Shown piece after piece: positions 8,617 to 17,712 of a stretch of 64,000 bases of DNA (position 1 is its first letter; each line of letters begins with the position of its first letter). The position numbers and the translations under genes were made by a program. The DNA lies in assembly GCF_008710155.1 (NCBI RefSeq), contig NZ_VYPZ01000007.1:164846-228845 (forward strand), given 5' to 3'. The DNA is from Sphingobium limneticum. GTDB lineage: Bacteria; Pseudomonadota; Alphaproteobacteria; Sphingomonadales; Sphingomonadaceae. The notes beneath the pieces were generated by a model. That model saw nothing but the letters and a program-made list of their open reading frames with translations, was not told where the DNA came from and made no database searches.

Positions 8617-9881
8617 CAGTTACCGACCCAGTCGGGAATGATATCCGCCGCGATCAGCGCTTCAAGTGGCGGCCGCTCGCGCACCACCGCCCATTTGTCG
8701 CCCGACACCAGCACTTCGGGCGTCAGCGGCCGGCTGTTATAGGTGCCCGCCATGGTCGCGCCATAGGCGCCCGCCGTCATGAAGGCGACCAGATCGCCGG
8801 CCTGCACCACATCCATGTCGCGGTGCATGGCGAAGGTATCGCCCGTCTCGCACACCGGCCCCACGACATTGGCGGTTTCGCGCACACCGGTCGGCTTTAC
8901 CGCCCGGATATCATGCCATGCGTCATACAGGCTGGGACGCATCAGGTCGTTCATCGCCGCATCGACGATCACGAAGGGCGCCTGCGCGCCTTGCTTCACC
9001 CGCACCACGCGCGACAGCAGCGCGCCCGCATTGCCCACGATCACCCGGCCCGGCTCGAACATCAGGCGCACCGGCCAGCCCTGCGTCACCCGGCACACCA
9101 TCGCGCCATAGTCGGCAGGGCTGGGCGGCAAAGGCTGGGACGGGTCATAAGGCACGCCCAGGCCACCGCCCAGATCGGCGGTGCGAATGTCATGCCCCGC
9201 CGCGCGCAACGCCTCGACCAGCACGCCGACCTTGGTGAACGCCGCCTCCAGCGGAGCCAGATCGGTGAGCTGGCTGCCGATATGCACGGCCACGCCCTGC
9301 ACATCCAGGCCTGGCAGATCGCGCGCCGCCGCGTAGCTTTCCAGCGCCCGGTCATAGGGAATGCCGAACTTGTTTTCCGACTTGCCGGTCGAAATCTTGG
9401 CATGGGTGCCGGCGTCCACATCGGGGTTGATGCGATAGGCGACCGGCGCGCGCTTGCCCATGGACAGCGCGACCTGCGACAGCATTTCCGCTTCCGGCTC
9501 GCTTTCCAGATTGAACTGGTAAATGCCCTCGTCCAGCGCCAGCCGCATTTCCTCGGCCGTCTTGCCGACGCCGGAAAAGACGATGCGATCAGCCGGGATG
9601 CCCGCCGCGATCGCGCGCAGCAATTCGCCGCCCGACACCACATCCGCGCCCAGCCCCAGCTTCGCCAACGTCGCCAGCACCGCGCCATTGGGATTGGCCT
9701 TCACCGCAAAGGCGATCAGCGGATTGTCGAGCGCACTCAGCCCTTCGCGGAACACGCTGACATGGCGCTCCAGCGTCGCGGTCGAATAGACATAGACGGG
9801 CGTACCGACCGCATCGGCGATAGCGTCCAGCGGCACCTGCTCCACCTGCATGGCGCCGTTCACATAATCAAAATGGTCCAA
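8616..9881 (-). CDS. lysA: Diaminopimelate decarboxylase
   Basis: A 421-residue enzyme of fold type III that decarboxylates meso-diaminopimelate to L-lysine, the last step of lysine biosynthesis, with PLP. The PLP lysine lies in IAFAVKANPNG (residue 61). Further motifs are GADVVSGGEL, VAVHIGSQLTDL and a C-terminal GPVCETGDTFA with the catalytic cysteine and the phosphate-site residues. Length is normal. It starts 16 bases after the small lipoprotein gene and is followed with a one-base overlap by the siroheme synthase gene, giving the order argH-lptM-lysA. Confidence 0.96.
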   Translation of the reverse strand: MDHFDYVNGAMQVEQVPLDAIADAVGTPVYVYSTATLERHVSVFREGLSALDNPLIAFAVKANPNGAVLATLAKLGLGADVVSGGELLRAIAAGIPADRIVFSGVGKTAEEMRLALDEGIYQFNLESEPEAEMLSQVALSMGKRAPVAYRINPDVDAGTHAKISTGKSENKFGIPYDRALESYAAARDLPGLDVQGVAVHIGSQLTDLAPLEAAFTKVGVLVEALRAAGHDIRTADLGGGLGVPYDPSQPLPPSPADYGAMVCRVTQGWPVRLMFEPGRVIVGNAGALLSRVVRVKQGAQAPFVIVDAAMNDLMRPSLYDAWHDIRAVKPTGVRETANVVGPVCETGDTFAMHRDMDVVQAGDLVAFMTAGAYGATMAGTYNSRPLTPEVLVSGDKWAVVRERPPLEALIAADIIPDWVGN

Positions 9882-9897
9882 AGTCGCTATTCCTGGC

Positions 9898-10155
9898 TTA
9901 TTGCGGCTGCTTTTCAGGCGGCAGGTCGAACGGATCGTCGCCGCGCTTGCGGGACTGGGTCAGCAATTCCACGTTGCGCTCCGGCCGTGCCTGAATGGAC
10001 GGCTGCATCAGTTGCGCAGCGGTCGGCGCGGTCGCGGCGCCCACCGGCACGGCGGGCAGGCTCTGGCCCTTGACCGGTTTTAATGGCTGACGCCCGCCAC
10101 AGGCGGTCAGCGCCACCGCCATCAATCCCAGCCCGACCAGCGCCTGCGTCTTCAT
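9898..10155 (-). CDS. Small lipoprotein, LptM-like by position and N-terminus
   Basis: An 85-residue protein with a signal peptide and lipobox (LTAC), followed by [16 protein letters not shown] and a Pro/Ala-rich tail. The gene overlaps argH by four bases (ATGA) and precedes lysA. A short lipoprotein between argH and lysA is a conserved arrangement, annotated in many proteobacteria as LptM, a helper in maturation of the LptD LPS translocon. In the family the mature protein begins with a CGxKGPL-type motif, which this sequence matches only loosely. The lipoprotein call is firm. The LptM role is inferred from position. Confidence 0.7.
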   Translation of the reverse strand: MKTQALVGLGLMAVALTACGGRQPLKPVKGQSLPAVPVGAATAPTAAQLMQPSIQARPERNVELLTQSRKRGDDPFDLPPEKQPQ

Positions 10156-11522
10156 GATCCCAATTCCTTCTTCGCGTCGGCGATCCGCGCCCGCACCTGA
10201 GCAGGCGCCGTACCGCCATGGCTTTGCCGGCTGGCGACCGAAGCGTCCACCGTCAACACCGCATAGATGCGATCGTCGATCCGCGCGTCGATGTCCTTCA
10301 GCGTCTCCAGCGGCAACTGGTCCAGCGGCACCGCCGCCGCTTCCGCCGCCGCCACCGCGCGCCCGGTGATATGATGCGCCTCGCGGAACGGAATGCCGCC
10401 CTCGCGCACCAGCCAGTCGGCCAGGTCCGTCGCGGTCGCAAAGCCGCTTTCGGCCAGCCCGCGCATCCGGTCGGTGCGGAACGTCACCGTCTCGATCATG
10501 CCGGTCATCGCCGCGATCGACAGGCCCAGCAGGTCGTGCGCCTCGAACACCGGCGGCTTGTCGTCCTGCATATCCTTGGAATAAGCGAGCGGCAGGCCCT
10601 TCATCGTCACGCACAAAGCGGTCATGCAGCCCATGATCCGCCCGGCATGGCCGCGCACCAGTTCGGCAGCATCGGGATTGCGCTTCTGCGGCATGATCGA
10701 GCTGCCGGTCGAATAGGCGTCGGGCAATTTGACGAAACCGAAGGGCTGGCTCGCCCAGATGATGAACTCTTCCGCCAGCCGCGACAGGTGCAGCGACGCC
10801 TGCGTCGCCGCCATCAGATAATCGAGCGCGAAGTCGCGGTCGCTGACGCTGTCCAGGCTGTTGTCGGTCGGCTTGGCAAAGCCCAGAGCCGCCGCCGTCA
10901 TATGGCGATCGGTCGGAAATCCGGTCCCGGCCAGCGCGGCCGCGCCCAGCGGGCATTCGTCCGCCCGCGCCCGCGCGTCGGCAAAGCGGCTGCGGTCGCG
11001 CCGCACCATTTCATAATAGGCCATCAGATGATGGCCCAGCGTCACCGGCTGCGCGGACTGGAGATGGGTAAAGCCCGGCATCACCGCATCGGCATTGTCT
11101 TCCGCCCGCGCCACCAGCGCGCGCTGAAGGCCGAGCAGCCCGGCCTCGACCTCGTCGATGGCATCGCGCACCCACAGGCGGAAATCGGTCGCCACCTGAT
11201 CGTTGCGGCTGCGCGCGGTGTGCAGGCGCCCGGCCGCCGGGCCGATCAGCTCGGCCAGCCGCGACTCGGTGACCATGTGGATGTCTTCCAGGTCCAGATC
11301 GACCGGCACGCCATGGGCTTCATATTCGGCCGCGATCGTGTCGAGTCCCGCGGAAATCGCATCGGCATCCTGCTGCGAAACGATGCCCTGCTTGGCCAGC
11401 ATCGCGACATGCGCCTTGGACCCTGCGATATCCTGTTTCCACAATCGCTTGTCGAAGGGGATGGAGGCATTTATCTCACGCATTATAGAAGCCGGGCCGG
11501 CGGCGAACCGGCCGCCCCACAT
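10152..11522 (-). CDS. argH: Argininosuccinate lyase
   Basis: A 456-residue member of the fumarase/aspartase superfamily that splits argininosuccinate into arginine and fumarate. The flexible signature loop [12 protein letters not shown] carries the catalytic serine. [18 protein letters not shown] and [13 protein letters not shown] are further family blocks. The start [10 protein letters not shown] at 11520-11522 is the typical N-terminus, with GGGAAGGG upstream. A longer open frame beyond it overlaps the divergent TlpA-like gene and is not real. First gene of the argH-lptM-lysA-siroheme synthase operon. Confidence 0.97.
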   Translation of the reverse strand: MWGGRFAAGPASIMREINASIPFDKRLWKQDIAGSKAHVAMLAKQGIVSQQDADAISAGLDTIAAEYEAHGVPVDLDLEDIHMVTESRLAELIGPAAGRLHTARSRNDQVATDFRLWVRDAIDEVEAGLLGLQRALVARAEDNADAVMPGFTHLQSAQPVTLGHHLMAYYEMVRRDRSRFADARARADECPLGAAALAGTGFPTDRHMTAAALGFAKPTDNSLDSVSDRDFALDYLMAATQASLHLSRLAEEFIIWASQPFGFVKLPDAYSTGSSIMPQKRNPDAAELVRGHAGRIMGCMTALCVTMKGLPLAYSKDMQDDKPPVFEAHDLLGLSIAAMTGMIETVTFRTDRMRGLAESGFATATDLADWLVREGGIPFREAHHITGRAVAAAEAAAVPLDQLPLETLKDIDARIDDRIYAVLTVDASVASRQSHGGTAPAQVRARIADAKKELGS

Positions 11523-11541
11523 GCTGTTGGAGCCCTTCCCA

Positions 11542-12159
11542 GTGATCTCTTCTTCACGCGCGCTAATGATACTGCTCCTGCCTGCCGCTCTGGCGGCCTG
11601 CGATAGGCAATCGCCGCCAAAGGAGCAAGCCAATGCAGCCATCAGTGGCGAGGTTGCGACCTCATCGGAAGAAGTGAAGGGCATAGGGTCGAAGGACGGC
11701 ACGTTCGACTACCGGCTCGACCGCAGCAAGGCGGGCACCCCTGCCCCCGATTTCGCCTTTCTCGACCCCGATGGCGGCAAAAAGACGCTGAAGGATTTCG
11801 CCGGCAAGCCGCTGATCGTCAATCTCTGGGCGACCTGGTGCGCGCCCTGCATCGCGGAAATGCCGACGCTGGACAGGATTGCCGCGACCTATGGTCCCAA
11901 GGGGCTGACCGTCCTTACCATCTCGCAGGATAATCAGGGGCTAAAGGCCGCCAAGCCCTTCTTCGAAAAACATCCGCTGCCCCATCTCAAGGGCTGGGCC
12001 GATCCGGAAAACCATCTGGGCTTCCATTATGCCACCGGCCTCCTCCCCACCACCGTCATCTATGACGCGCAGGGCAAGGAAATGGTGCGCGTGATCGGCG
12101 CGATGGATTGGGAAGGCGCTGAGGCGAAGGCGCTGATCGACGCCGCGATAAAATCCTGA
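11542..12159 (+). CDS. TlpA-like thioredoxin-fold lipoprotein
   Basis: A periplasmic, membrane-anchored disulfide reductase of the TlpA/ResA type. A lipobox (LAAC) ends the signal peptide. The mature protein has [15 protein letters not shown], the active site [13 protein letters not shown], and the cis-Pro loop [10 protein letters not shown]. The GTG at 11542 is preferred because TTGGAG lies about 10 bases upstream and the signal peptide is then of normal length. An ATG at 11521 or 11566 in frame is possible. Whichever is used, the 5' end practically touches the divergent argH start, so each gene's promoter must lie inside the other. Confidence 0.85.
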   Translation: MISSSRALMILLLPAALAACDRQSPPKEQANAAISGEVATSSEEVKGIGSKDGTFDYRLDRSKAGTPAPDFAFLDPDGGKKTLKDFAGKPLIVNLWATWCAPCIAEMPTLDRIAATYGPKGLTVLTISQDNQGLKAAKPFFEKHPLPHLKGWADPENHLGFHYATGLLPTTVIYDAQGKEMVRVIGAMDWEGAEAKALIDAAIKS

Positions 12160-12198
12160 ATGGCAAAGAGACAGTAAGACGAACGAAGATCAAAAACC

Positions 12199-12231
12199 CG
12201 CCATGCCAGGCGATTGCAAAATGGCATGGCG
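12199..12231. terminator. Hairpin downstream of tlpA-like gene
   Basis: A 10-bp stem (CGCCATGCCA / TGGCATGGCG) with a 13-base loop lies 40 bases past the tlpA-like stop. A run of A precedes it, which would be a T-run on the other strand. On the plus strand it is followed by an AT-rich stretch rather than a clean T-tail, so terminator activity is only plausible. Confidence 0.4.
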
Positions 12232-12410
12232 CGTAAATATAATCATCAGTTGCACCATTTGGTACACAACCAATATGCTGATCGGCTATTTATAGGAAAC
12301 AATAGAGAAATATTGCGTTTTTAATTCATTTTTTTGCGGTGCAGTAGAGGATTTCACCAACCCGTCCGTCGTCCCCCTTGTCATCTATAATGCATAAACA
12401 GGGGGCATGA

Positions 12411-15047
12411 ATGACACGACTGTCCGCACTCAAGCTTTCACTTATCCTCGCATCGTCCTGGTCCGCCTGTGCGCTTGCACAAGAAGCGTCGCAGGAACCG
12501 CAGGCCGATCAGGGTGGCGACATCATCGTCACGGGCACGCGCGCCGTTGGCATTTCCGCTGCCGAGTCCGCCGCACCGGTCCAGGTGCTGGGCGAAGAAG
12601 CCATCAGCCATGTCGGCCAGCCGAACCTCAACCAGGTTCTCACGCAAATGGTGCCGGGCTTCACCGCCCAGACGCAGGGTACCGATCTTTCCAGCTTCTC
12701 GCTGTCGGCCCGTCTTCGCGGCCTCAGCCCCAACCACACGCTGGTCCTGGTCAATGGCAAGCGCCGCCACGGCAACGCCATTCTTCAGGTGATTTCCGGC
12801 GCGTTCCAGGGTTCGGCCGCACCCAGCATCGACGTCATCCCGCCCGACGCCATCTCGCGCGTCGAAGTGCTGCAGGAAGGCGCAGCGGCCGTCTACGGCA
12901 CGGATGCGATCGCGGGCGTCCTCAACTTCATCCTCAAGGATAATAATGAAGGCGGGTCGTTCAAGGTTACCGGCGGTCAATATTATGACAGCGAAGGCGA
13001 ACTTTTCTCCGCTTCGGGCAATGTCGGCTTCAAACTGGGCGAGGACGGCTATTTCAACCTGACCCTGTTCCATCGCCGCCAGGATTATACCACCGTCGGC
13101 AAGGGCCAGGTGCTCGTCACCAAGCAGGACGGCACGCTTCAGCCCAACGCACCGGCCCAATGGTCCAACCTCGCCGGCGACGCGCTGTCGGGCATCAACG
13201 GTGGCCAGCCCAAGACCAACCTCAACGTCGCTTTCTACAATATGGGCTATGATTTCGGCGGCGTCGAACTCTACAGCTTCGGCGACTATAGCCGCCGCGA
13301 AGGCTGGGCCAAGCAGGGCTACCGCCATCCCAAGCGTATCTGCTACGAAGCCGGCAACACCGGCGGCAACGTAACGGCCGCAGCTTACAACCCCAACATC
13401 TGTTACGGCAATACCGGCGTGGTCGGCATGGTGCCGCTGCAGCATGTGATCGAAAATGAATATAGCGTCACCGTCGGCGCCAAGGGCGAATTCGGCGGCG
13501 GCTGGAACTACGACGTTAGCGGCACCTATGGCTCGCAAAAGGACGACATCTGGACCGAAGCCTCGGCCCATCGCGAAATCTGGCAGGAAAGCTACCAGAA
13601 CCAGCTGCGCGGCGTCGGCGTCGCCAACACGCCCAGCAGCGCCTATGACGGCGGGTTCAAGCTGGCCCAGACCACGCTGACCACCGACATCCGCAAGGAA
13701 TTCGAAGCGGGTCTGGCCAGCCCGATCACGCTCGCCTTCGGTGGCGAATATCGCAAGGACGAATATGAAATCATCGCCGGTGATTCCATCTCGACCTACA
13801 AGACCGGCGTTCAGTCCTTCCCCGGTTACAAGGCGAGCGACGCAGGCAAGTTCGATCGCAGTTCCAAGGCAGGCTATATCAACCTGATCGCCAAGCCGAC
13901 CGACGGCTGGAGCGTCGACCTTGCGGGCCGGTACGAAGATTATACCGATTTCGGCGATACGCTGATCGGCAAGATCACCACCCGCTACGACTTCTCGGAT
14001 GCCTTCGCCATCCGTGGCACCGCCAGCACGGGCTTCCGTGCGCCCACGCTGCAGGAACAGAAATATTCGACCATCAACGTCGGCCCGACCAGCGCCGTCG
14101 CACAGCTGCCCGCCGGCACCCCTGCCGCCGCGTTGCTGGGCTTCGGTCCGCTCGGACCGGAAAAGTCGAAGAATTTCTCGGCCGGCTTCGTGGTTCGCCC
14201 GGTCAACAAGCTGGCGATCACGGTCGATGGCTATCTGATCAAGATCAAGGATCGCATCACCGGCACCGCCGCACGCAACGCCGTCCTCAACGGCGTAGCA
14301 CAGCCCGGCGGCGCAGATATCCTGAACGCCCTGAGCGCTGCGGGCATCGTGCTGGACAGCGCGCTGTTCACCAGCGGCACCATCGGCGTGCAGAGCTTCA
14401 CCAACGGCGTCGACACCCGCACCTGGGGTATCGACTTCTCGGCCAGCTATCCGGTCGCGCTGGACTTCGGTTCCTTGAACCTGTCGCTGACCGCCAACTA
14501 TAACAAGACGAAGATCACCAACAACAAGCTGGGCTATCCGCTGTTCAACGCAGCATCGGAAAGCAATATCGAACGTGCCAACCCGGACTATAAGGTCGTC
14601 GCCAACGCGCTGTTCAAGAGCGGTCGTTTCGGCCTCAACCTGCGCGAAACCTTCTATGGCAAGACCAGCGTGCTGGTGCGTCCGGCCTTCACCTCCTCCG
14701 CTGCCGGGTCGGTCATCATCCCGGACGGCGGTTTCCTGATCGCCGACGGTGCGGTGGTCAACGGCGTGAACGCCAACCAGCTCTACTTCAACGGCGTGGC
14801 CAAGGCAGCGGCGATCACCGACCTGGAGGTGAATTACGACTTCACCGACAATGTCACCTTCTCGCTGGGCGCCAACAATCTGTTCAACAAGAAGCCGGAA
14901 ATCCCCAAGCTGCTCAAGGGCGTAGTCGTTCCGACCGGCGTATCGCCCTACGAAAACGGCTCCGGCTCCTACAGCGCCTCCTATGGCCACAGCGCCTACA
15001 GCACCTCGGGCGGCTATTATTACGCTCGTATCGACTTCAAATTCTGA
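12411..15047 (+). CDS. TonB-dependent outer-membrane receptor
   Basis: An 878-residue receptor with a signal peptide (cleavage after about ACALAQ), then a plug domain (SAPVQVLGEEAI-like start, RLRGLSPNHTLVLVNGKRRH, VEVLQEGAAAVYGTDAIAG) and a 22-strand-type barrel ending in YYYARIDFKF with the required C-terminal aromatic. It takes up a scarce ligand with energy from TonB-ExbBD. It leads a block of six genes whose products all carry export signals and look like amine-processing enzymes, so the ligand may be an amine, amino acid or peptide conjugate (inference). The stretch upstream is AT-rich (12230-12400). ATG at 12411 has GGGGG just upstream. A strong hairpin follows the stop. Confidence 0.93.
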   Translation: MTRLSALKLSLILASSWSACALAQEASQEPQADQGGDIIVTGTRAVGISAAESAAPVQVLGEEAISHVGQPNLNQVLTQMVPGFTAQTQGTDLSSFSLSARLRGLSPNHTLVLVNGKRRHGNAILQVISGAFQGSAAPSIDVIPPDAISRVEVLQEGAAAVYGTDAIAGVLNFILKDNNEGGSFKVTGGQYYDSEGELFSASGNVGFKLGEDGYFNLTLFHRRQDYTTVGKGQVLVTKQDGTLQPNAPAQWSNLAGDALSGINGGQPKTNLNVAFYNMGYDFGGVELYSFGDYSRREGWAKQGYRHPKRICYEAGNTGGNVTAAAYNPNICYGNTGVVGMVPLQHVIENEYSVTVGAKGEFGGGWNYDVSGTYGSQKDDIWTEASAHREIWQESYQNQLRGVGVANTPSSAYDGGFKLAQTTLTTDIRKEFEAGLASPITLAFGGEYRKDEYEIIAGDSISTYKTGVQSFPGYKASDAGKFDRSSKAGYINLIAKPTDGWSVDLAGRYEDYTDFGDTLIGKITTRYDFSDAFAIRGTASTGFRAPTLQEQKYSTINVGPTSAVAQLPAGTPAAALLGFGPLGPEKSKNFSAGFVVRPVNKLAITVDGYLIKIKDRITGTAARNAVLNGVAQPGGADILNALSAAGIVLDSALFTSGTIGVQSFTNGVDTRTWGIDFSASYPVALDFGSLNLSLTANYNKTKITNNKLGYPLFNAASESNIERANPDYKVVANALFKSGRFGLNLRETFYGKTSVLVRPAFTSSAAGSVIIPDGGFLIADGAVVNGVNANQLYFNGVAKAAAITDLEVNYDFTDNVTFSLGANNLFNKKPEIPKLLKGVVVPTGVSPYENGSGSYSASYGHSAYSTSGGYYYARIDFKF

Positions 15048-15061
15048 TCGAAGTCACAGGC

Positions 15062-15090
15062 AAGGGCCGGTCCGGCAAGGACCGGCCCTT
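15062..15090 (+). terminator. Strong intercistronic hairpin after the TonB receptor gene
   Basis: A perfect 12-bp stem (AAGGGCCGGTCC / GGACCGGCCCTT) with a 5-base loop starts 15 bases after the receptor stop. It lacks a long T-run, so it may be a partial terminator or a 3' stabilising structure, lowering expression of the six enzyme genes relative to the receptor. Confidence 0.65.
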
Positions 15091-15112
15091 CGCACTTACA
15101 GAGGGGATTGTC

Positions 15113-15610
15113 ATGAAAGCAGCGATTACCGCTTTTCTTCTGGCCGCCATGGCCACCGGATCGGCCGTGGGATCGGCTTCGGCCGCCACCGTCGAACATA
15201 AGCAGGCGCCCCGCGCCATGATCGCCAGCGCTGCGATCGTACCGCCCGGCAGCACCTTCTACTATCTCTCCGGCGCCACCGCCGCGCCGATCAATCCCGC
15301 CGACACCGACAGCGCGGACGCCTATGGCGATACCGAAGCGCAGGCCCTGTCCATCTTCACCAAGATGAAGGCGCAACTGGCCGAAATGGGCCTGACCATG
15401 AGCGACATGGTGAAGCTCACCGTCTTCCTCGTCGGTGATCCCAAAAATGGCGGCAAGATGGACCGCGACGGCCTGACCCGCGCCTATAAGAAATTCTTCG
15501 GTACCGCCGACCAACCCAACCTGCCGACCCGCTCCGCCTTCCAGATCACAGCGCTCGCACGGCCGCAGCAATTGATCGAGATAGAGGGCATCGCGGCCAA
15601 GGCGCCCTGA
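15113..15610 (+). CDS. Exported RidA/YjgF-family enamine/imine deaminase
   Basis: A 165-residue Rid-family protein with a clear Sec-type signal peptide (cleavage near GSASA), so it should act in the periplasm. Classical RidA is cytosolic and hydrolyses reactive enamines and imines such as 2-aminoacrylate. The substrate-binding arginine appears retained (LPTRSAFQ) and is followed by IEIEGIAAK, as in active members. The N-terminal half is longer than RidA (about 130 residues), with an insert around NPADTDSADAYGD. AGAGGGGATT gives a good ribosome binding site. Second gene of the block; a second exported Rid closes it at 20114. Confidence 0.88.
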   Translation: MKAAITAFLLAAMATGSAVGSASAATVEHKQAPRAMIASAAIVPPGSTFYYLSGATAAPINPADTDSADAYGDTEAQALSIFTKMKAQLAEMGLTMSDMVKLTVFLVGDPKNGGKMDRDGLTRAYKKFFGTADQPNLPTRSAFQITALARPQQLIEIEGIAAKAP

Positions 15611-15727
15611 GCCGTTCGGGTCGCACCACGGACAAGAGATTCGACATAAGGCAGGGGATATAACGGCAGGGAATTGGGGGCGAGACCCCTGCCGCACCAC
15701 ACTCGCCCGTCCAGACGGGAAGCCAGC

Positions 15728-17314
15728 ATGACAGATTCTACAGCACCCAGCCGCCGTGACCTTTTGACCATGATCGGCAAGGTCGGTGGCGCCGCGGCCA
15801 TGTATCAGGCGATGACCGCGCTGGGTCACGCCGCCGAAACCCAGTTCAGCGGGCCTCCGGTGCTGAGCGGCGCGAAGCCGGGTGCCTCGGTCGTCATCCT
15901 GGGCGCGGGCCTTGCCGGCATGGCAGCCGCCTTTGAGCTGCAAAAGGCGGGCTATGCGGTCAAGATCCTGGAATTTCAAGATCGCCCCGGCGGCCGCAAC
16001 TATTCGCTGCGCGGTGGCGATACATTCACCGAAAGCGACGGCACGGTGCAGAAGGTGCAGTTCGCGGCCGGCAACTACATCAATCCCGGTCCCTGGCGCA
16101 TCCCGCACCATCACAAGGCGCTGCTCCATTATTGCCGTCAGTTCGGCGTCGCGCTGGAGCCCTTCATCCAGCTCAACCATAATGGCTTCATCCATTCGAC
16201 CGAGGCCTTCGGCGGCAAGCCGATGCGCTACAAGGAGGTCGCGACCGACTTTAAGGGCCACACGTCCGAACTGCTGGCCAAGGCGATCAGTGCCAAGGCG
16301 CTGGACGACAAGCTGACCGCGCAAGATCAGGAAAAGCTGATGGAGGCGCTGCGCGGCTGGGGCGTGCTGGACAAGAATCTGGCCTATACCAGCAGCCTCA
16401 AAGTATCCGCCCAACGCGGCTATGATCAGGCGCCCGGTGGTGGCCGCAACGGCGCACCCACCCCCTCGCAGATCGCCAAGCTGCAGGATGTGCTCGACCC
16501 GCAGGTCTGGACCGCCATGTCCTTCTATTTCAGCTATGTCATGCAAACGACCATGTTCCAGCCGGTCGGCGGCATGGACATGATCGGCAAGGCCTTCGCC
16601 AGGAAGATCGGCAAGATCGTCACCTATAACGCCAAGGCCACGAAGGTCGCCCAATCGGACAAGGGCGTGACCGTCAGCTACAAGGATGTCGCCACCGGCC
16701 AGATGCACGATGTCAGCGCCGACTGGTGCGTCTGCACCATCCCGCTGTCGATCATCAGCCAGGTCGATATGCAGGTATCCCCGGCACTGAAAGCCGCGAT
16801 GAAGGCCGTGCCCTATGGCGGCCATGTAAAGATCGGCATGGAATTCAAGCGTCGCTTCTGGGAAGAAGACGACAATATCTACGGCGGTCACAGCTTCACC
16901 GACCAGACCATTACCCAGCTATCCTACCCCAATGACAAGATGTTCGGGCAAGGGCCAGCCGTGCTGCTGGGTGCCTTCGCCCGCGACCTGGCCGGCTTCC
17001 AGCTGGCCAGCATGACGCCGCAACAGCGTATCGAAACCGCATTGAAACAGGGCGAAGTCTTCCATCCCCAATATCGCAAGGAATATCTGAACGGCGTGTC
17101 CGTGCCCTGGAGCCGCGTGCCCTGGATCCTGGGCTGCACCTCCGCCTGGAGCGATGAGAACCGCAAGGCGCATTATAAAAATCTCGTCACGCTCGATAAC
17201 CGGGTGGTTCTGGCCGGCGAACATGCCAGCTATTATGGCGGCTGGATGGAAGGGTCGATCCTGTCGGGTATCGACGCCATCACCCAGATTCACGAACGAG
17301 CGCAGGCCGCCTGA
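15728..17314 (+). CDS. Exported FAD-dependent flavin monoamine/amino-acid oxidase
   Basis: A 528-residue flavoprotein of the amine oxidase family. Residues 8-14 (SRRDLLT) and the following hydrophobic stretch form a probable Tat signal, suited to an enzyme exported with bound FAD. The dinucleotide fold is VVILGAGLAGMAAAFEL at about 55-71, then RPGGRNYSLRGG, and the C-terminal FAD motif is VVLAGEHASYYGGWMEGSI. Such enzymes oxidise an amine or amino acid to an imine. Its stop overlaps the start of a cytochrome c gene by one base, which suggests that electrons go to cytochrome c rather than oxygen, as known for the NicA2-CycN pair. Start: ATG at 15728 with GGGAAG upstream. Substrate unknown. Confidence 0.9.
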   Translation: MTDSTAPSRRDLLTMIGKVGGAAAMYQAMTALGHAAETQFSGPPVLSGAKPGASVVILGAGLAGMAAAFELQKAGYAVKILEFQDRPGGRNYSLRGGDTFTESDGTVQKVQFAAGNYINPGPWRIPHHHKALLHYCRQFGVALEPFIQLNHNGFIHSTEAFGGKPMRYKEVATDFKGHTSELLAKAISAKALDDKLTAQDQEKLMEALRGWGVLDKNLAYTSSLKVSAQRGYDQAPGGGRNGAPTPSQIAKLQDVLDPQVWTAMSFYFSYVMQTTMFQPVGGMDMIGKAFARKIGKIVTYNAKATKVAQSDKGVTVSYKDVATGQMHDVSADWCVCTIPLSIISQVDMQVSPALKAAMKAVPYGGHVKIGMEFKRRFWEEDDNIYGGHSFTDQTITQLSYPNDKMFGQGPAVLLGAFARDLAGFQLASMTPQQRIETALKQGEVFHPQYRKEYLNGVSVPWSRVPWILGCTSAWSDENRKAHYKNLVTLDNRVVLAGEHASYYGGWMEGSILSGIDAITQIHERAQAA

Positions 17315-17712
17315 TGCGTGGCCCCCTGCTGCGCCTGGCCGCGCTCACTGCGCTGGCCGCCGCGCCCGCCATGGCGGATTCGCCCGGCGGCCGCCCGGTC
17401 AAGATCGCCCTGCCGGATGGCGAGCAGGTCTATAATCAGATCTGCGCCGCCTGCCATCTGGACAAGGCGCAGGGTTCGCCCGACGGCACCGTTCCGGCGC
17501 TGGCCCATAATGCCAAGCTGGCCGACGCCAATTATCCGATCACCGTGGTCATGAAGGGCCAGGGCGGCATGCCCTGGTTCTCCGAAATGCTCACCCCGGC
17601 GCAGGTCGCATCGGTCGTCGGCTATGTCCGCACCCATTTCGACAACAGCTATCCCGAACCCGTCAGCGAAATCGATGTGAAGCGCATCGCCGCACAGGGA
17701 AGCGAAGAATGA
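17314..17712 (+). CDS. Periplasmic class I cytochrome c
   Basis: A 132-residue cytochrome with a Sec signal peptide (cleavage near APAMA) and one heme site, CAACH at residues 44-48. A likely axial methionine lies in QGGMPWFSEM, and the C-terminal helix SVVGYVRTHF packs on the heme. It is overlapped by one base by the FAD oxidase gene and overlaps the next aminotransferase gene by four bases, so the three are probably translated together. The most economical role is electron acceptor of the FAD oxidase, passing electrons to a terminal oxidase (inference). Confidence 0.9.
   Translation: MRGPLLRLAALTALAAAPAMADSPGGRPVKIALPDGEQVYNQICAACHLDKAQGSPDGTVPALAHNAKLADANYPITVVMKGQGGMPWFSEMLTPAQVASVVGYVRTHFDNSYPEPVSEIDVKRIAAQGSEE

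Noticed and set aside
12249..12270. An imperfect dyad (GTTGCACC / GGTACACAAC) upstream of the TonB receptor as an operator
   Set aside because: Several mismatches and no neighbouring regulator gene to pair with it; too weak to annotate.
12438..14990. An 850-codon open frame antisense to the TonB receptor gene
   Set aside because: It mirrors the receptor's codons; GC-rich third positions suppress stops on the opposite strand. The translation has no family motifs and an odd Ala/Gly/Asp/Val make-up.
15020..16891. A 623-codon minus-strand frame across rid and the FAD oxidase gene
   Set aside because: Antisense to two well supported genes with clear motifs; no ribosome binding site or domain.
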